A program made the position numbers and the translations under genes. Under the pieces are notes generated by a model. The model made no database searches. It was not told the origin of the DNA and was given only the letters and a program-made list of their open reading frames with translations. A DNA stretch of 60,101 nt from an uncultured Prevotellaceae bacterium (lineage in GTDB: Bacteria; Bacteroidota; Bacteroidia; Bacteroidales; Bacteroidaceae): NCBI GenBank assembly GCA_900318795.1, contig ONLU01000008.1:1-60101 (forward strand). Reading direction: 5' to 3'. This document shows positions 24,409 to 33,957 of this stretch, piece by piece. The stretch's first letter is position 1. The number at the start of each line of letters is the position of its first letter.

Positions 24409-27400
24409 TCAGAAGCGATAGGAAAGTCCCACGTTGAAGGTGTTGAACAATGACAGGGAAGAAGTGAACTGCTCCCTTTGGAACTGTTGGCGTCCAAAGA
24501 GATAGACATTGTGAAGATAGAACAATCCCCAGTGGCTATCCAACCGGTAATGAGCATTCAATCCGAAGTTCACACCTAAACGCTTCTTGTTCATATTCAT
24601 TGAAGGCCCGGCAGACAAGCCAACATCCCACCTGTTTGCCGGTTGATACCCTGCCAACAAACTTGTCATGCTGATCTGATAGTCCAATGATGCCAACTGG
24701 AGGTTCGTACTCGTGTTCTGTCCCTCCTTGGCTGTCACATATTCGAACTGGGCACGGACAGTATGCAAAGGGCTGAATGCATAACTTGCCATCAGAAGGG
24801 CATTCAGATTCACGCCCTCACCCGACTCCTTCCAAGTATTCAGATTAAAGTTCCAGCCACCGCCTGCAGCAACCTGCAACAGATGTAATCCGCTGTCGTC
24901 AAAAGTGGCAGTATGCCGTTTGCGGGGATTCCTGAGAAGAGCCGTCAAGCCAATTCTAATACTCACGGCATCCTTCATGCCTAATTGAGAATAATCTTTG
25001 CGATGTGTCTGGCTGACATGAGTTTTTGTAGCATTATCGACGAACACATCGCCACTATTCAGATGAGTGTACATGGGCTCTACATGCAGTCTCAAGTCGT
25101 CTTGCAACTTGAACCAGACCTGCATACCTGCCCGCCAGCCACCTGCCAATACATTCTTGCCACGAGCAATACCCTGACTTCCCTTGATCATAAAGAACCC
25201 TTTGTGAACACCCGCTATCAAACTGAGTCCCCATCGTTGACTCCAATCATAGTTGCTCACAAAACCCAATGGATTCACCAACAAGTCAGCAAAGAGAGAG
25301 GCGGTAGTGGACATAGAGATGCGGTCAGCCTCACCTGAACTTGTTTCAAGGCTGAAAGCACCCCTTCGGGACATATTAACCCCTCCACGGACTCCCACGG
25401 CAGGTAACATCCACCATCCCATAGAGGCTTGAAGAGACGCGCCAAATGAATCGCCTAAACCAGCCTGCATACCCGGCTGCCAGGAGATGCCATAGCCGTA
25501 ATCCACAAAAAACGGGCTACGCTCCTGTTGGAACAACTTACCCACACCATGCCCAAACGAACTGGCAACATGACTTACGCCCTGTGCGACCCCTTTGGCA
25601 ACTCGAACTGTAGGTCTGATCCAGTCATCGAAATGCCACATTAAACCGACATTTGAACTGCTGATAAGATTTCCTGCCTGATTGAAGTATTGATTGGTTT
25701 CATATAAATGCTTGCTCATCCAATAGAAACGCTGCTGGTAGAACAGAGAGAAGTAGCGACTCAGCCTATAATCCAATTGGAAGCCTACATTCGCCCCCAG
25801 ATAAGGCTTACCTTCGCCAACAGCCAAGGTGGGGCCAGCCAAAGCACTGAAGTTCCAAGTCCGCTGATGATTCATGCCAGCCAAGAAATTGGACAGATTC
25901 AGTTTGTAGTCCGCAGACAACATCCAATATTTCCAACGCTGCTCCTGGTCGTTTTCCAATCCTACTTTTTCTGTAAGATACTCTCCACTCAGCATCACCC
26001 CATTATAACCGTCAAAATGGTAACCTGCCATTAGCAAGCCATTTTTCAACAGATTGGAGTGCGTGTTAGCAAAACGCCATTTCTTAATCGTCGTGTTCCA
26101 ACCACCGCCAACACCTACGAAATAGCCAGCAGGCAAGAATACAGGCTTTCCATCGACATCGAGCGGCTGTTGACCTCCCATCAAGAGTTCAACACCCAGA
26201 CGAACAGACAGTTGATCATCACGCTTGCGATTCTCGTTTCCCAGCCGATGAAGCAAGAAAGCGTAAACAGGTTCCACAAAGAGACGGGTGTTGTGCCCCA
26301 GTCGCAACCAGGGCTGAATGCCAAGCCTGTAGCCCATAGACATGCTACGGCTATTGTCACCGGCATTGATGAACTTGAACAGGCCAAATTCGTAGCCTCC
26401 TATCAAATTAACGCCAGCAGGCGCCTGCCAGTCATAACGTCGGGTAAAGCCGAGAGGATTGATTAAGGCATCAATGGAAAAGGCAGCATAGCCCATCATA
26501 TTCACCTTGTCTTCTGCTTTTGACCAATCAGCATTGGTAGCATTCAGGCCTGCCCGCAAGCCTATTGCCGATGAAAGCCATCCGCCAAAAGCCATGGAGA
26601 AAGAAGGACCTATAGTACTGCCCATGGTCATTTGGTCGAAGGTCGTAAAGGCAGACATTCCCATTCCGTAATCAAAGAACAAAGGACGCCGTTGAGACTG
26701 GGCATCGGCATCGCTGAGGAACCAGCGTTCGCCATCCTTGAACCTTTTCTTAAAAGATCCCGCATCAGACGGAGACGACAACAGATTGTCGAAATAGTAA
26801 AGATAAGAGAGGTTAAAACCATAAGACACATGATACTTATGCCAATTATTGCCTTGCATAGACAAGTCCATCCCGTTATTACTCACCATCACATAAGGCT
26901 CGACCGTAATGGCCGCCCGAGGGCCGGCAAAAAGCTTCATCTGAAAGCCAGCGTGAAAATTGAAAGAGGAACTATTCTCTTTCAAATCATATGCCGTCTT
27001 GCGGTTATTGCCTGCACCAATCAGCAGATGATTGAATCCAAGACCAAGAAGGCCAGAGAACTCAACGGTTCTTTCCGGACGATATCCCAAAAGATAGGAT
27101 GAGAAATTGAACAGATAGTCAGCCTCGGCACCATACATTCCCATCAACGTCCTTGGTCCGTCACCGGTTTCCCCACTTGGGATATACCCCACTCCACCAG
27201 ACAGTCCTAAGCGGACTGAATGCAACGGACTCAACTGGCGTCCCAAACGCAGGTGTATGTTGGTGACTGGTTCATACTTATCCATATTACTATGCTTCAA
27301 CATGATGATGCCAGCACCAAAATCGAGATAAGAATGCTTTTTGGGCATCACATCTCCCATGTATCGATGCTGTCGGTCCAAGGCGAAGCGAAGGGCATTG

Positions 27401-27537
27401 AAATTGCGAGGGGCAGGAAGTTCATAAGACGCAGTATCAACTGGTTGTGAAACCGAAACAGAATCGCCATAACTGCGCTGGGTACCCCAGCACAGAATGG
27501 GCAATAAGCCATATCGCAATATTCTAATGATCTTCAT
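24409..27537 (-). CDS. Very long outer-membrane protein with three beta-barrel-like modules
   Basis: From MKIIRILRYGLLPILCW (ATG at 27537) the product is 1042 residues with a signal peptide. It is built from alternating aromatic/glycine strands typical of outer-membrane barrels, ending in FNVGLSYRF, a C-terminal aromatic as recognised by BAM. Three modules are visible (roughly 60-290, 300-680, 690-1042). They open with SYLDFGAG, FFDYGMGMS and FFVDYGYGIS; modules 2 and 3 also share INPLGFTRRYDW / VNPLGFVSNYDW. I recognise no named family. It overlaps the OmpA-domain gene by 14 bp and is last in its operon. Confidence 0.82.
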   Translation of the reverse strand: MKIIRILRYGLLPILCWGTQRSYGDSVSVSQPVDTASYELPAPRNFNALRFALDRQHRYMGDVMPKKHSYLDFGAGIIMLKHSNMDKYEPVTNIHLRLGRQLSPLHSVRLGLSGGVGYIPSGETGDGPRTLMGMYGAEADYLFNFSSYLLGYRPERTVEFSGLLGLGFNHLLIGAGNNRKTAYDLKENSSSFNFHAGFQMKLFAGPRAAITVEPYVMVSNNGMDLSMQGNNWHKYHVSYGFNLSYLYYFDNLLSSPSDAGSFKKRFKDGERWFLSDADAQSQRRPLFFDYGMGMSAFTTFDQMTMGSTIGPSFSMAFGGWLSSAIGLRAGLNATNADWSKAEDKVNMMGYAAFSIDALINPLGFTRRYDWQAPAGVNLIGGYEFGLFKFINAGDNSRSMSMGYRLGIQPWLRLGHNTRLFVEPVYAFLLHRLGNENRKRDDQLSVRLGVELLMGGQQPLDVDGKPVFLPAGYFVGVGGGWNTTIKKWRFANTHSNLLKNGLLMAGYHFDGYNGVMLSGEYLTEKVGLENDQEQRWKYWMLSADYKLNLSNFLAGMNHQRTWNFSALAGPTLAVGEGKPYLGANVGFQLDYRLSRYFSLFYQQRFYWMSKHLYETNQYFNQAGNLISSSNVGLMWHFDDWIRPTVRVAKGVAQGVSHVASSFGHGVGKLFQQERSPFFVDYGYGISWQPGMQAGLGDSFGASLQASMGWWMLPAVGVRGGVNMSRRGAFSLETSSGEADRISMSTTASLFADLLVNPLGFVSNYDWSQRWGLSLIAGVHKGFFMIKGSQGIARGKNVLAGGWRAGMQVWFKLQDDLRLHVEPMYTHLNSGDVFVDNATKTHVSQTHRKDYSQLGMKDAVSIRIGLTALLRNPRKRHTATFDDSGLHLLQVAAGGGWNFNLNTWKESGEGVNLNALLMASYAFSPLHTVRAQFEYVTAKEGQNTSTNLQLASLDYQISMTSLLAGYQPANRWDVGLSAGPSMNMNKKRLGVNFGLNAHYRLDSHWGLFYLHNVYLFGRQQFQREQFTSSLSLFNTFNVGLSYRF

Positions 27538-29956
27538 GCTCTTCCTTTCCTTCCTGTATTTCCTGTTTTTCATCATGATTCCTTTGTCCCTGCTGCATCA
27601 GCGTCTCGAACTTCTCACGATATTCCTGAGCATGCTCCGGCTTATAAGGGTACTTCTTCTTAATTTCGTCGCTGATATTGGCATCTGAGAGATAATATTT
27701 AGTATAATAGGTGGAGTCCAAATCAAAACAATGCTGCATAAAGGCTATAAATGAAGGTGTCTGATTCTCTTTCATCAAGATAGCCTTCTCAGCTCCATAC
27801 TTTGCAACCAGTTCCATGAAATCGTCATCATTTGTTTCAGAACTATTGGCAGCGATGACACCTTTCATATACCACTTCTTGGGGTTATCATCCGGAAGTG
27901 CATTGATTAAAGGCTCTACTTCCTGGTAGGTTTTCCCTAACTCTGGAGCCAACTCAAAACTCAACACTGCTCGATTCACATCGCTGGTCTGCATGGCATA
28001 GTTTAGGGCCTGCATGGCACGTTGCTGCTCGGAAGCAGTTTTATTCTGCTTAAAAAACAATGTTTCCAAATCGGTAAACATTTTAATATCACGGAAATCT
28101 TCCGTATCGGGCAACTTGTCTGCCAAATGTGATGCTGCACCAAGCTTCATGGCGCGGAAATACATGATGGCCTGGTTTGCCACCAACTCACGCCGGTTGA
28201 TGGTGTATTTGTACTCATTATCAAACGAGATCTGCCTTTGTGCCTCTAAAGACGACTTCATGTCTATATAGGGGGCCAAGATGTCGGTATTGACCTCGTC
28301 ATCTGCGATTGCATAACTGGCTACGCGATTGGCAATATAGGCGGCAAAAGGGCTGTATTTAGAAGTCATTCGATCTCTCAGCTCACGATATGCCCTATCA
28401 GTCAGTTTCCGCAATTCCGCACTATCGGTTATTTGGCGAAAGAGATGGTAATAATCACCATTGGAGAATCTATTGTCTCCTCCTTCCCCATAAGATTTGT
28501 CATGATAGTAGGCCCATAATGCCTCATCCGGATCCATGACCTTGTTCTGACGAATGGTATAGGAGCACTTCATCAGACGCAGATTCTGCAAAATCTGGTT
28601 CATTTCCGGTGTTTCGACCATCAGCTGCCGAATGCCATTCACGGCATTGCGCTGTACCATCTCACGAAGTTCTGTAGCCACAGAGTTCAACCCACGACCA
28701 TCCAAAGAGTCTGCGACGTCCATCCATGAATAGACTTTAGGAGGAGCGACTTGCATACTTGCACTCCCCACATACTGACTAATCATAGTCAAAGCGTGCT
28801 GGGCACGCTTGTTGGCCAGTTCTGCATTCCGTTCAGGATTACCGTCAGGTGAAGCAGTACCCTGGATTTTCACATTCATCAGCTGTCGCCCATAAGAGCG
28901 TAACTCACGAACCAAACGATTAATGGTCTGCATATTCACAGAGTCATCAGTCAGAATGGCCTTTCCTATCTCAAAAGTCAGCTGAAGATCGCGGTCTGTC
29001 TCACGAAACTGGGCTTTGGCCTGTTCGTAATATCGCTCATCAAGTACAATATCTTTGCGGGCAAAACCTATATCCAACATTTTCCATGGTTTACGGCTGT
29101 TGCATGTACCCTCTTTGGTGTCATCATCATAATAAACATGCGTATAGTCTTCGAGGAGCATGTCTGAAACCCATTTATAGCTATGCTCAGGATTGGGCTT
29201 GGGATAAGTCGTTTCCCACTGGAAAGCAAATGGTTTTTCAGTAAGTTTCTGCAATTGCGTGTACTTTGCCAAGGAATCATTACGCTGAAAATCAAAACTC
29301 TTCCGACGTATCTGCGCTAAATGATATTGTTTACCATCAAACACCATTGGTTCCAAGTACTGTATCGTATCCTCCGTCTGGCAATCAATGACAGCCGGCT
29401 GGAAGATAAGTCTGGCATGTTTGTTACCATAATAGGCCGGAATAGACACAGACACATTCCAATGAAGGTTCGGGCCGTCATCTATCGGGGGCAGTTCACG
29501 CATCTGCATACCTCGACGCTCACCATAAATATCTGTATTTTTCAGCAAGATACCATCAGCAGAGTCACTTTTCAACTGTATGTCGTATTTCAGTGCAGAG
29601 GTTATCTTGATGACGCGCGGAGTTCCTTCGTCAATGACGAGCAACGCTCCTCCCGAAGCAATATCAGCCTCAAAATGCCCTTCGTAATCCGGAGTGGCAA
29701 TATCGTTACTTTTGACAGTTGCATAGCCCCCTTGCCGCATGGACTGTGTGCGGTATTCCCGTGCCTGACGTTCCGCCTCTGTGTAATTATCAAAAATATA
29801 CACAGGAATACTGACCGGGGTGTTCTGCTTTCCACCGTCCATGGTCTTCATCGCACGAGTAACACTGCCCGTGATATGCACCACCTGAGCGTGAGAGCAC
29901 AAAGCCATGCACCATGCCAGGACAAACAGAACTCCTATTTTTCTAATGCTATCCAC
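27524..29956 (-). CDS. Large envelope protein with a central OmpA-like domain
   Basis: The 810-residue product starts at GTG (no ATG in frame after the preceding stop) with a signal peptide (MDSIRKIGVLFVLAWCMALC). A beta-rich N-terminal third is followed, near 325-400, by an OmpA-like peptidoglycan-binding pattern (LQLTFEIGKAIL, then IQGTASPDGNPERNAELANK). The C-terminal 400 residues are helical and end in a very acidic tail (KQEIQEGKEEHEDH). It is likely a periplasmic anchor for the neighbouring barrel proteins. The layout recalls DUF3868-type fimbrial-locus proteins, but I am not sure of that family. Confidence 0.75.
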   Translation of the reverse strand: MDSIRKIGVLFVLAWCMALCSHAQVVHITGSVTRAMKTMDGGKQNTPVSIPVYIFDNYTEAERQAREYRTQSMRQGGYATVKSNDIATPDYEGHFEADIASGGALLVIDEGTPRVIKITSALKYDIQLKSDSADGILLKNTDIYGERRGMQMRELPPIDDGPNLHWNVSVSIPAYYGNKHARLIFQPAVIDCQTEDTIQYLEPMVFDGKQYHLAQIRRKSFDFQRNDSLAKYTQLQKLTEKPFAFQWETTYPKPNPEHSYKWVSDMLLEDYTHVYYDDDTKEGTCNSRKPWKMLDIGFARKDIVLDERYYEQAKAQFRETDRDLQLTFEIGKAILTDDSVNMQTINRLVRELRSYGRQLMNVKIQGTASPDGNPERNAELANKRAQHALTMISQYVGSASMQVAPPKVYSWMDVADSLDGRGLNSVATELREMVQRNAVNGIRQLMVETPEMNQILQNLRLMKCSYTIRQNKVMDPDEALWAYYHDKSYGEGGDNRFSNGDYYHLFRQITDSAELRKLTDRAYRELRDRMTSKYSPFAAYIANRVASYAIADDEVNTDILAPYIDMKSSLEAQRQISFDNEYKYTINRRELVANQAIMYFRAMKLGAASHLADKLPDTEDFRDIKMFTDLETLFFKQNKTASEQQRAMQALNYAMQTSDVNRAVLSFELAPELGKTYQEVEPLINALPDDNPKKWYMKGVIAANSSETNDDDFMELVAKYGAEKAILMKENQTPSFIAFMQHCFDLDSTYYTKYYLSDANISDEIKKKYPYKPEHAQEYREKFETLMQQGQRNHDEKQEIQEGKEEHEDH

Positions 29957-29965
29957 GCGCTATTG

Positions 29966-30475
29966 TCATTTTAAAATATATGATAGTGATATACCCAGTT
30001 TGGTAGGGAGTATCATATTGCCCACCCCCCGGCCTTTCTCATGATAGAAAAAAAAGCCGACACCAGTATGAAAATCCAGGTTCACGCGCTCAGACAAAGG
30101 CAGTACATAACCAAAAGACAGCCCCAGTCCAGCCGCATCACCATGATAGTTTTCGCCCTTCCAATCAAAATCATAGTTGCAAAAAACACCTGTCAGCCCG
30201 ACAAAGTGATACATCATAGGACGTCCGCTGAAATAATAACGCCACTCTGGCATCACCGCCAACGCCCGCATATCATGAAGTATCCAGGGATGATAATTGC
30301 CCATCACATTCAAACCCAATGTGCTTCTGTTGCCAACAGTCATTTCTGCACCCACATTATAAGTCTGCACCGCCAGCAAGGCTACATCCGAAGATACAGC
30401 CAACAGTTGGGCATTGGACCTGGAAGGGCTCAGAAACACGAGTAACAGGAACAATATCAACTTCCACCTCATCAT
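29966..30475 (-). CDS. DUF3575-like outer-membrane protein
   Basis: The 169-residue product has a signal peptide (MMRWKLILFLLLVFLSPSRS) and the DUF3575 pattern: YNVGAEMTVGNRSTLGLNVM, an WRYYFSGRPMMYHFVGL strand pair, and GLGLSFGYVLPLSERVNLDF ending in a strand. Such proteins are predicted small outer-membrane barrels and occur beside fimbrial or OmpA-domain genes in Bacteroidales. Its ATG overlaps the upstream stop by 4 bp and it is 9 bp from the next gene, so the four genes form one operon. Confidence 0.8.
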   Translation of the reverse strand: MMRWKLILFLLLVFLSPSRSNAQLLAVSSDVALLAVQTYNVGAEMTVGNRSTLGLNVMGNYHPWILHDMRALAVMPEWRYYFSGRPMMYHFVGLTGVFCNYDFDWKGENYHGDAAGLGLSFGYVLPLSERVNLDFHTGVGFFFYHEKGRGVGNMILPTKLGISLSYILK

Positions 30476-31428
30476 TTTTCCTTCCCCCTCCTTTTTGTCT
30501 CGGCTGCTTTTTGTTTCTTGATCTGTGAAATGGAATCATTCAAGTATTTCCGCTCTAATTCCAGTCGCTGCTTTTCAAAACGGCGCTCATAATCAAGTTT
30601 CTCTAATGAGTCGCGACGCATCTCCTTATCATGCTGACGCGCCAGATTGGCAGAATCACGCTGCATCTTCAGCTCACCCAAATGGTAACGATATCGCTCG
30701 TCAATAGTGATACGTTTCTTATAACGATTAGCCACTGAGGGGCCAAAGTGATACACTAAACTGACTTTCAAGACATCATTAATCAATAGATACGGAAGTG
30801 GAGACCAATTTAACTTATAATTGGAAGCACTTTTTGTTACCACATAGGTATTATCTACCTTTTCATATTCTTCATGCTTGGTAAATACAGCCCCTGCATT
30901 AAGAGAAAACTCCAAATCCAGACTTCCTCCATTAACAAAACTATAAAGAGGTGCCAACGTACCTACAGTGAGGCCTGTAGCAAGGTGGTTGCCTTTGTAA
31001 CCAGTTGTGCTCCATTTAAGATTATGGCTTCCATAAGCGCCATAAACGCCCATGAAAAACGAGCGGAGCACTCCCCTTCCATGATGATAACGACGGACTT
31101 CGAAACGTATGTCACTAAGGTCATAGACATGATAAGAAGTCTGTAATGTATGAGTGGAAGGATTCAAACGTCCATAAATGCCTATTGTCCACCGATTCCA
31201 ATTCATATTTCCCAAAGTTATCTCAGCCCCTAAATTTGGAATGAGGGCTATCCAATCTACAAAATTGGTCTTCAAACTTATTCGTTCACCTAACGACAAG
31301 GTGTCAAGTTTATTGTCATACAACTGCCTCTTGGAATTATTCCCATATAGAGATTTTCCTTCAATTGTCTGACAAAATAATAGCAAGTTTATAATCCAAA
31401 ATATAATATATAACCTACTCTCTCTCAA
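30472..31428 (-). CDS. DUF3575-like outer-membrane protein with basic coiled-coil tail
   Basis: The 318-residue product has a signal peptide (MRESRLYIIFWIINLLLFC), a DUF3575-type barrel domain (LKTNFVDWIALIPNLGAEIT; EVRRYHHGRGVLRSFFMGVY) and, from about 235, a highly charged helical tail (KEMRRDSLEKLDYERRFEKQ) that could reach across the periplasm. The start must be TTG: an in-frame stop lies three codons upstream and the next ATG would remove the signal peptide. It is first gene of the operon, behind a near-perfect promoter at 31465-31497. Confidence 0.8.
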   Translation of the reverse strand: MRESRLYIIFWIINLLLFCQTIEGKSLYGNNSKRQLYDNKLDTLSLGERISLKTNFVDWIALIPNLGAEITLGNMNWNRWTIGIYGRLNPSTHTLQTSYHVYDLSDIRFEVRRYHHGRGVLRSFFMGVYGAYGSHNLKWSTTGYKGNHLATGLTVGTLAPLYSFVNGGSLDLEFSLNAGAVFTKHEEYEKVDNTYVVTKSASNYKLNWSPLPYLLINDVLKVSLVYHFGPSVANRYKKRITIDERYRYHLGELKMQRDSANLARQHDKEMRRDSLEKLDYERRFEKQRLELERKYLNDSISQIKKQKAAETKRRGKEK

Positions 31429-31464
31429 AATTTCAACTCAAAATATAATTCTCCTAAAACGTGT

Positions 31465-31497
31465 GCAAAGGTACGAAGTATTAACGACATAGCCAAA
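31465..31497 (-). promoter_or_regulatory. Promoter of the four-gene outer-membrane cluster
   Basis: On the minus strand TTTG (complement of 31494-31497), exactly 20 bp, then TACCTTTGC (complement of 31465-31473). Start expected near 31458, about 30 nt before the TTG start. Confidence 0.85.
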
Positions 31498-31509
31498 TTT
31501 TTTGCACAA

Positions 31510-31542
31510 AAAGAGCCATCACCCGTATGGCAATGGCTCTTT
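31510..31542 (-). terminator. Terminator of the small secreted protein gene
   Basis: AAAGAGCCAT (31510-31519) pairs perfectly with ATGGCTCTTT (31533-31542) around a 13-nt loop, followed on the minus strand by further T. It lies just upstream of the cluster promoter and insulates it. Confidence 0.9.
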
Positions 31543-31566
31543 CATTACAACTTAAACTAAAAACAT

Positions 31567-31926
31567 TTACTTCAATCCACGATTGGTGAGCGTGACATTA
31601 AGGAGCATGACATAACGACGATACTGCTCGTTATTCAGGATGTAATCCATCCAGGCCAAGTCCTTCTTGATGGCATTGTTAACCATTGTCTGACGCTCTT
31701 CACCTGAGGCCTGTGCAGCAAACTGCATCTCTGCGCTAAAAGTCTTATGAACCTCGCTAAAACTTTCCATCTGGTCCTTTGACAGATTCAACGCCTGTCC
31801 GAGCTTCTTCATATTGACTGTCATGTTGTAAGCCTCGGCATTGTTGAGGTTGGCTGCATTCTCGTTCTCTGCAAATGTCATTGTCATGCTGAGCATGGCT
31901 ACGACTACCATAAACAATCTTTTCAT
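31567..31926 (-). CDS. Small secreted helical protein
   Basis: The 119-residue product has a clear signal peptide (MKRLFMVVVAMLSMTMTFAE) and a mature part that is predicted almost entirely helical (MKKLGQALNLSKDQMESFSE; YILNNEQYRRYVMLLNVTL). The 'NLSKDQ' helix followed by a long amphipathic helix loosely recalls Spy/LTXXQ periplasmic chaperones, but the match is weak and I do not assign a function. It is a single-gene unit with a strong promoter about 80 nt upstream and a strong terminator. Confidence 0.82.
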   Translation of the reverse strand: MKRLFMVVVAMLSMTMTFAENENAANLNNAEAYNMTVNMKKLGQALNLSKDQMESFSEVHKTFSAEMQFAAQASGEERQTMVNNAIKKDLAWMDYILNNEQYRRYVMLLNVTLTNRGLK

Positions 31927-32008
31927 CTTTGTTATCCTTTCTTTTTTTAATTAATACTTAGACCTGTGTTAGGGTCCTCAGTCACCAGCACTCTCGCTGA
32001 TTGACGAT

Positions 32009-32041
32009 GCAAAGGTATGACGTTTTGGGTACTCCACCAAA
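32009..32041 (-). promoter_or_regulatory. Promoter of the small secreted protein gene
   Basis: TTTG (complement of 32038-32041) and TACCTTTGC (complement of 32009-32017) are separated by exactly 20 bp. The transcript would have a leader of about 75 nt. Confidence 0.82.
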
Positions 32042-32170
32042 CATTTTCGAGAATTGTTTGCGTACACAGCACCTTTTCTTGACTGAGGTCAACATAACCC
32101 GAAAATGGTTGACTTTTATCAATCGAGGGCATTTTTAGCTCATAAATTTGGCCATTTTCGTATTATTTCG

Positions 32171-32179
32171 TAATTTTGC
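32171..32179 (+). promoter_or_regulatory. slyD promoter -7 box
   Basis: TAATTTTGC matches TAnnTTTG and lies about 28 bp before the slyD ATG at 32208. Confidence 0.55.
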
Positions 32180-32207
32180 ACGCAATATAGTACTTAACAT
32201 AAAAGAG

Positions 32208-32777
32208 ATGGAGAAAAAGAATCAATACATGGAAGTTTCCTATCAGCTGTTTGTCGATGGGGAACAGGGACAAGAACTGATGGAGGAAACAACAAAGGAG
32301 CAACCTTTTCAGTGGATTACAGGTTTTGGCTATGCACTTGATGCCTTTGAAAATCAATTGGTAAACCTGGAAAAGGGGGCAACCTTTGATTTCACAATCC
32401 CCAAGGAACAGGCTTATGGTGAATACCATGAGGAACATGTGCTTGATTTGGATCGTGAAATGTTTTGTGTAGACGGCCGCTTTGACAAGGAGCACATTTA
32501 CGAAGACGCCGTGATTCCCTTGCAAAACGAAGAGGGGCAGCGATTCTATGGACGTGTAGCGGAAATAGGCCCGGAAAAGGTTAAGGTCGATTTAAACCAT
32601 CCGCTCGCTGGCGAAGATTTGCACTTTAAAGGTTCCATAATAGTCAACCGCCCTGCCACTACCCAGGAGATTGAAAAACTGATTGCCCACATGTCAGGTG
32701 GCTGTGGAGGAAACTGTGGAAGCTGCGGAGGAAGTTGTGGGGAAGGCTGTAACTGCGGAGAATGCGGTGGTAATTGA
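32208..32777 (+). CDS. slyD: FKBP-type peptidyl-prolyl isomerase, SlyD-like
   Basis: I start at the ATG at 32208 (MEKKNQYMEVSYQL), giving 189 residues; the frame is open 20 codons upstream but that part lies across the promoter. The FKBP fold with inserted chaperone flap is seen in FDFTIPKEQAYGEYHEEHVL and the following strand-rich segment DFHFKGSIIV-like (DLHFKGSIIVNRPATTQEI). The C-terminal tail is Gly/Cys rich with eight cysteines (GGCGGNCGSCGGSCGEGC) and should bind metals, as SlyD tails do for nickel. It precedes aroC by 45 bp. Confidence 0.92.
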   Translation: MEKKNQYMEVSYQLFVDGEQGQELMEETTKEQPFQWITGFGYALDAFENQLVNLEKGATFDFTIPKEQAYGEYHEEHVLDLDREMFCVDGRFDKEHIYEDAVIPLQNEEGQRFYGRVAEIGPEKVKVDLNHPLAGEDLHFKGSIIVNRPATTQEIEKLIAHMSGGCGGNCGSCGGSCGEGCNCGECGGN

Positions 32778-32822
32778 GACTGTTTAACGGATTATTCAAT
32801 TTTGAAAACCAGGAATAACTAA

Positions 32823-33896
32823 ATGAATACATTTGGCGAAAGATTCAGGCTGACAACGTTTGGCGAAAGTCATGGCGAAGCTATTGGAGGTGTTGTAGAC
32901 GGGATGCCAGCAGGAGTTGCTATCGATTTGGCATTTATCCAAGAAGAACTGAATCGCAGACGTCCTGGACAGAGCAATATCACCACCAGCAGACAGGAGC
33001 AGGACCAAGTAGAATTGCTAAGCGGCGTCTTCGAGGGGAAGTCTACGGGTTGCCCTATTGGTTTTATCGTCAGGAACCAGAATCAACACTCCAGTGACTA
33101 CGACAACATGAAGGACTTGTTCAGACCCTCACATGCTGATTACACCTATTATATGAAATATGGTTTGCGGGATCATCGTGGAGGAGGACGCTCTTCTGCC
33201 CGTATCACCATCAGTCGCTGTGTGGCGGGAGCACTGGCTAAACTGGCGTTAAGGGAATTGGGCATTGAAATACACGCCTACACCTCACAGGTAGGAAACA
33301 TTGCACTCGACAGAGATTATACCCAATACGATTTAACACAGACGGAAAACAATGCCGTTCGCTGCCCTGATGCCGAGAAAGCCAATGAAATGATCAAGCT
33401 CATTGAAAGCGTGAAAGCTGATGGCGACACGATAGGGGGCGTCATCACTGCCGTTGTCAAAGGATGCCCTGTAGGACTCGGCGAACCCGAATTTGGGAAA
33501 TTGCATGCCACATTAGGGGCCGCAATGCTAAGCATTAATGCCGTCAAAGGCTTCGAATACGGAGAAGGGTTTCTTAGTGCTAACAAGCGTGGCTCTGAGC
33601 TCAATGACATCTTCAAAACGGAGAATGGAAAGGTCATTACGACCACCAATCATAGCGGAGGCATTCAGGGAGGCATCTCTAACGGACAGGACATCTACTT
33701 TCGGGTAGCATTCAAACCTGTCGCCACCTTACTTCGTGAGCAACACACCATTGACAAGGATGGAAAAGAAGTTATTCTTAAGGCAAAAGGTCGGCACGAT
33801 CCCTGTGTATTGCCAAGAGCCGTTCCTGTGGTTGAAGCAATGACTGCTTGTGTCATTTTAGACCACTTTTTATTGAATTTTTCTACGAAAATCTAA
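32823..33896 (+). CDS. aroC: Chorismate synthase
   Basis: AroC converts EPSP to chorismate with reduced FMN, feeding the Phe/Tyr operon enzymes at 7.6-11.5 kb. The 357-residue product has the family signatures [27 protein letters not shown], the [17 protein letters not shown] region and the C-terminal [19 protein letters not shown]. Length is normal. It may be co-transcribed with slyD; no promoter was found in the 45-bp gap. Confidence 0.97.
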   Translation: MNTFGERFRLTTFGESHGEAIGGVVDGMPAGVAIDLAFIQEELNRRRPGQSNITTSRQEQDQVELLSGVFEGKSTGCPIGFIVRNQNQHSSDYDNMKDLFRPSHADYTYYMKYGLRDHRGGGRSSARITISRCVAGALAKLALRELGIEIHAYTSQVGNIALDRDYTQYDLTQTENNAVRCPDAEKANEMIKLIESVKADGDTIGGVITAVVKGCPVGLGEPEFGKLHATLGAAMLSINAVKGFEYGEGFLSANKRGSELNDIFKTENGKVITTTNHSGGIQGGISNGQDIYFRVAFKPVATLLREQHTIDKDGKEVILKAKGRHDPCVLPRAVPVVEAMTACVILDHFLLNFSTKI

Positions 33897-33957
33897 CTTT
33901 TTCGGATGGAAATACAAAAAAAAACGAAAAAAGCATGGTAGTTTAAAACTTTTATAC

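Noticed and set aside
31947-32132. 61-codon minus-strand frame upstream of the small secreted protein
   Set aside because: It crosses the well-formed promoter at 32009-32041 and has no protein-like character.
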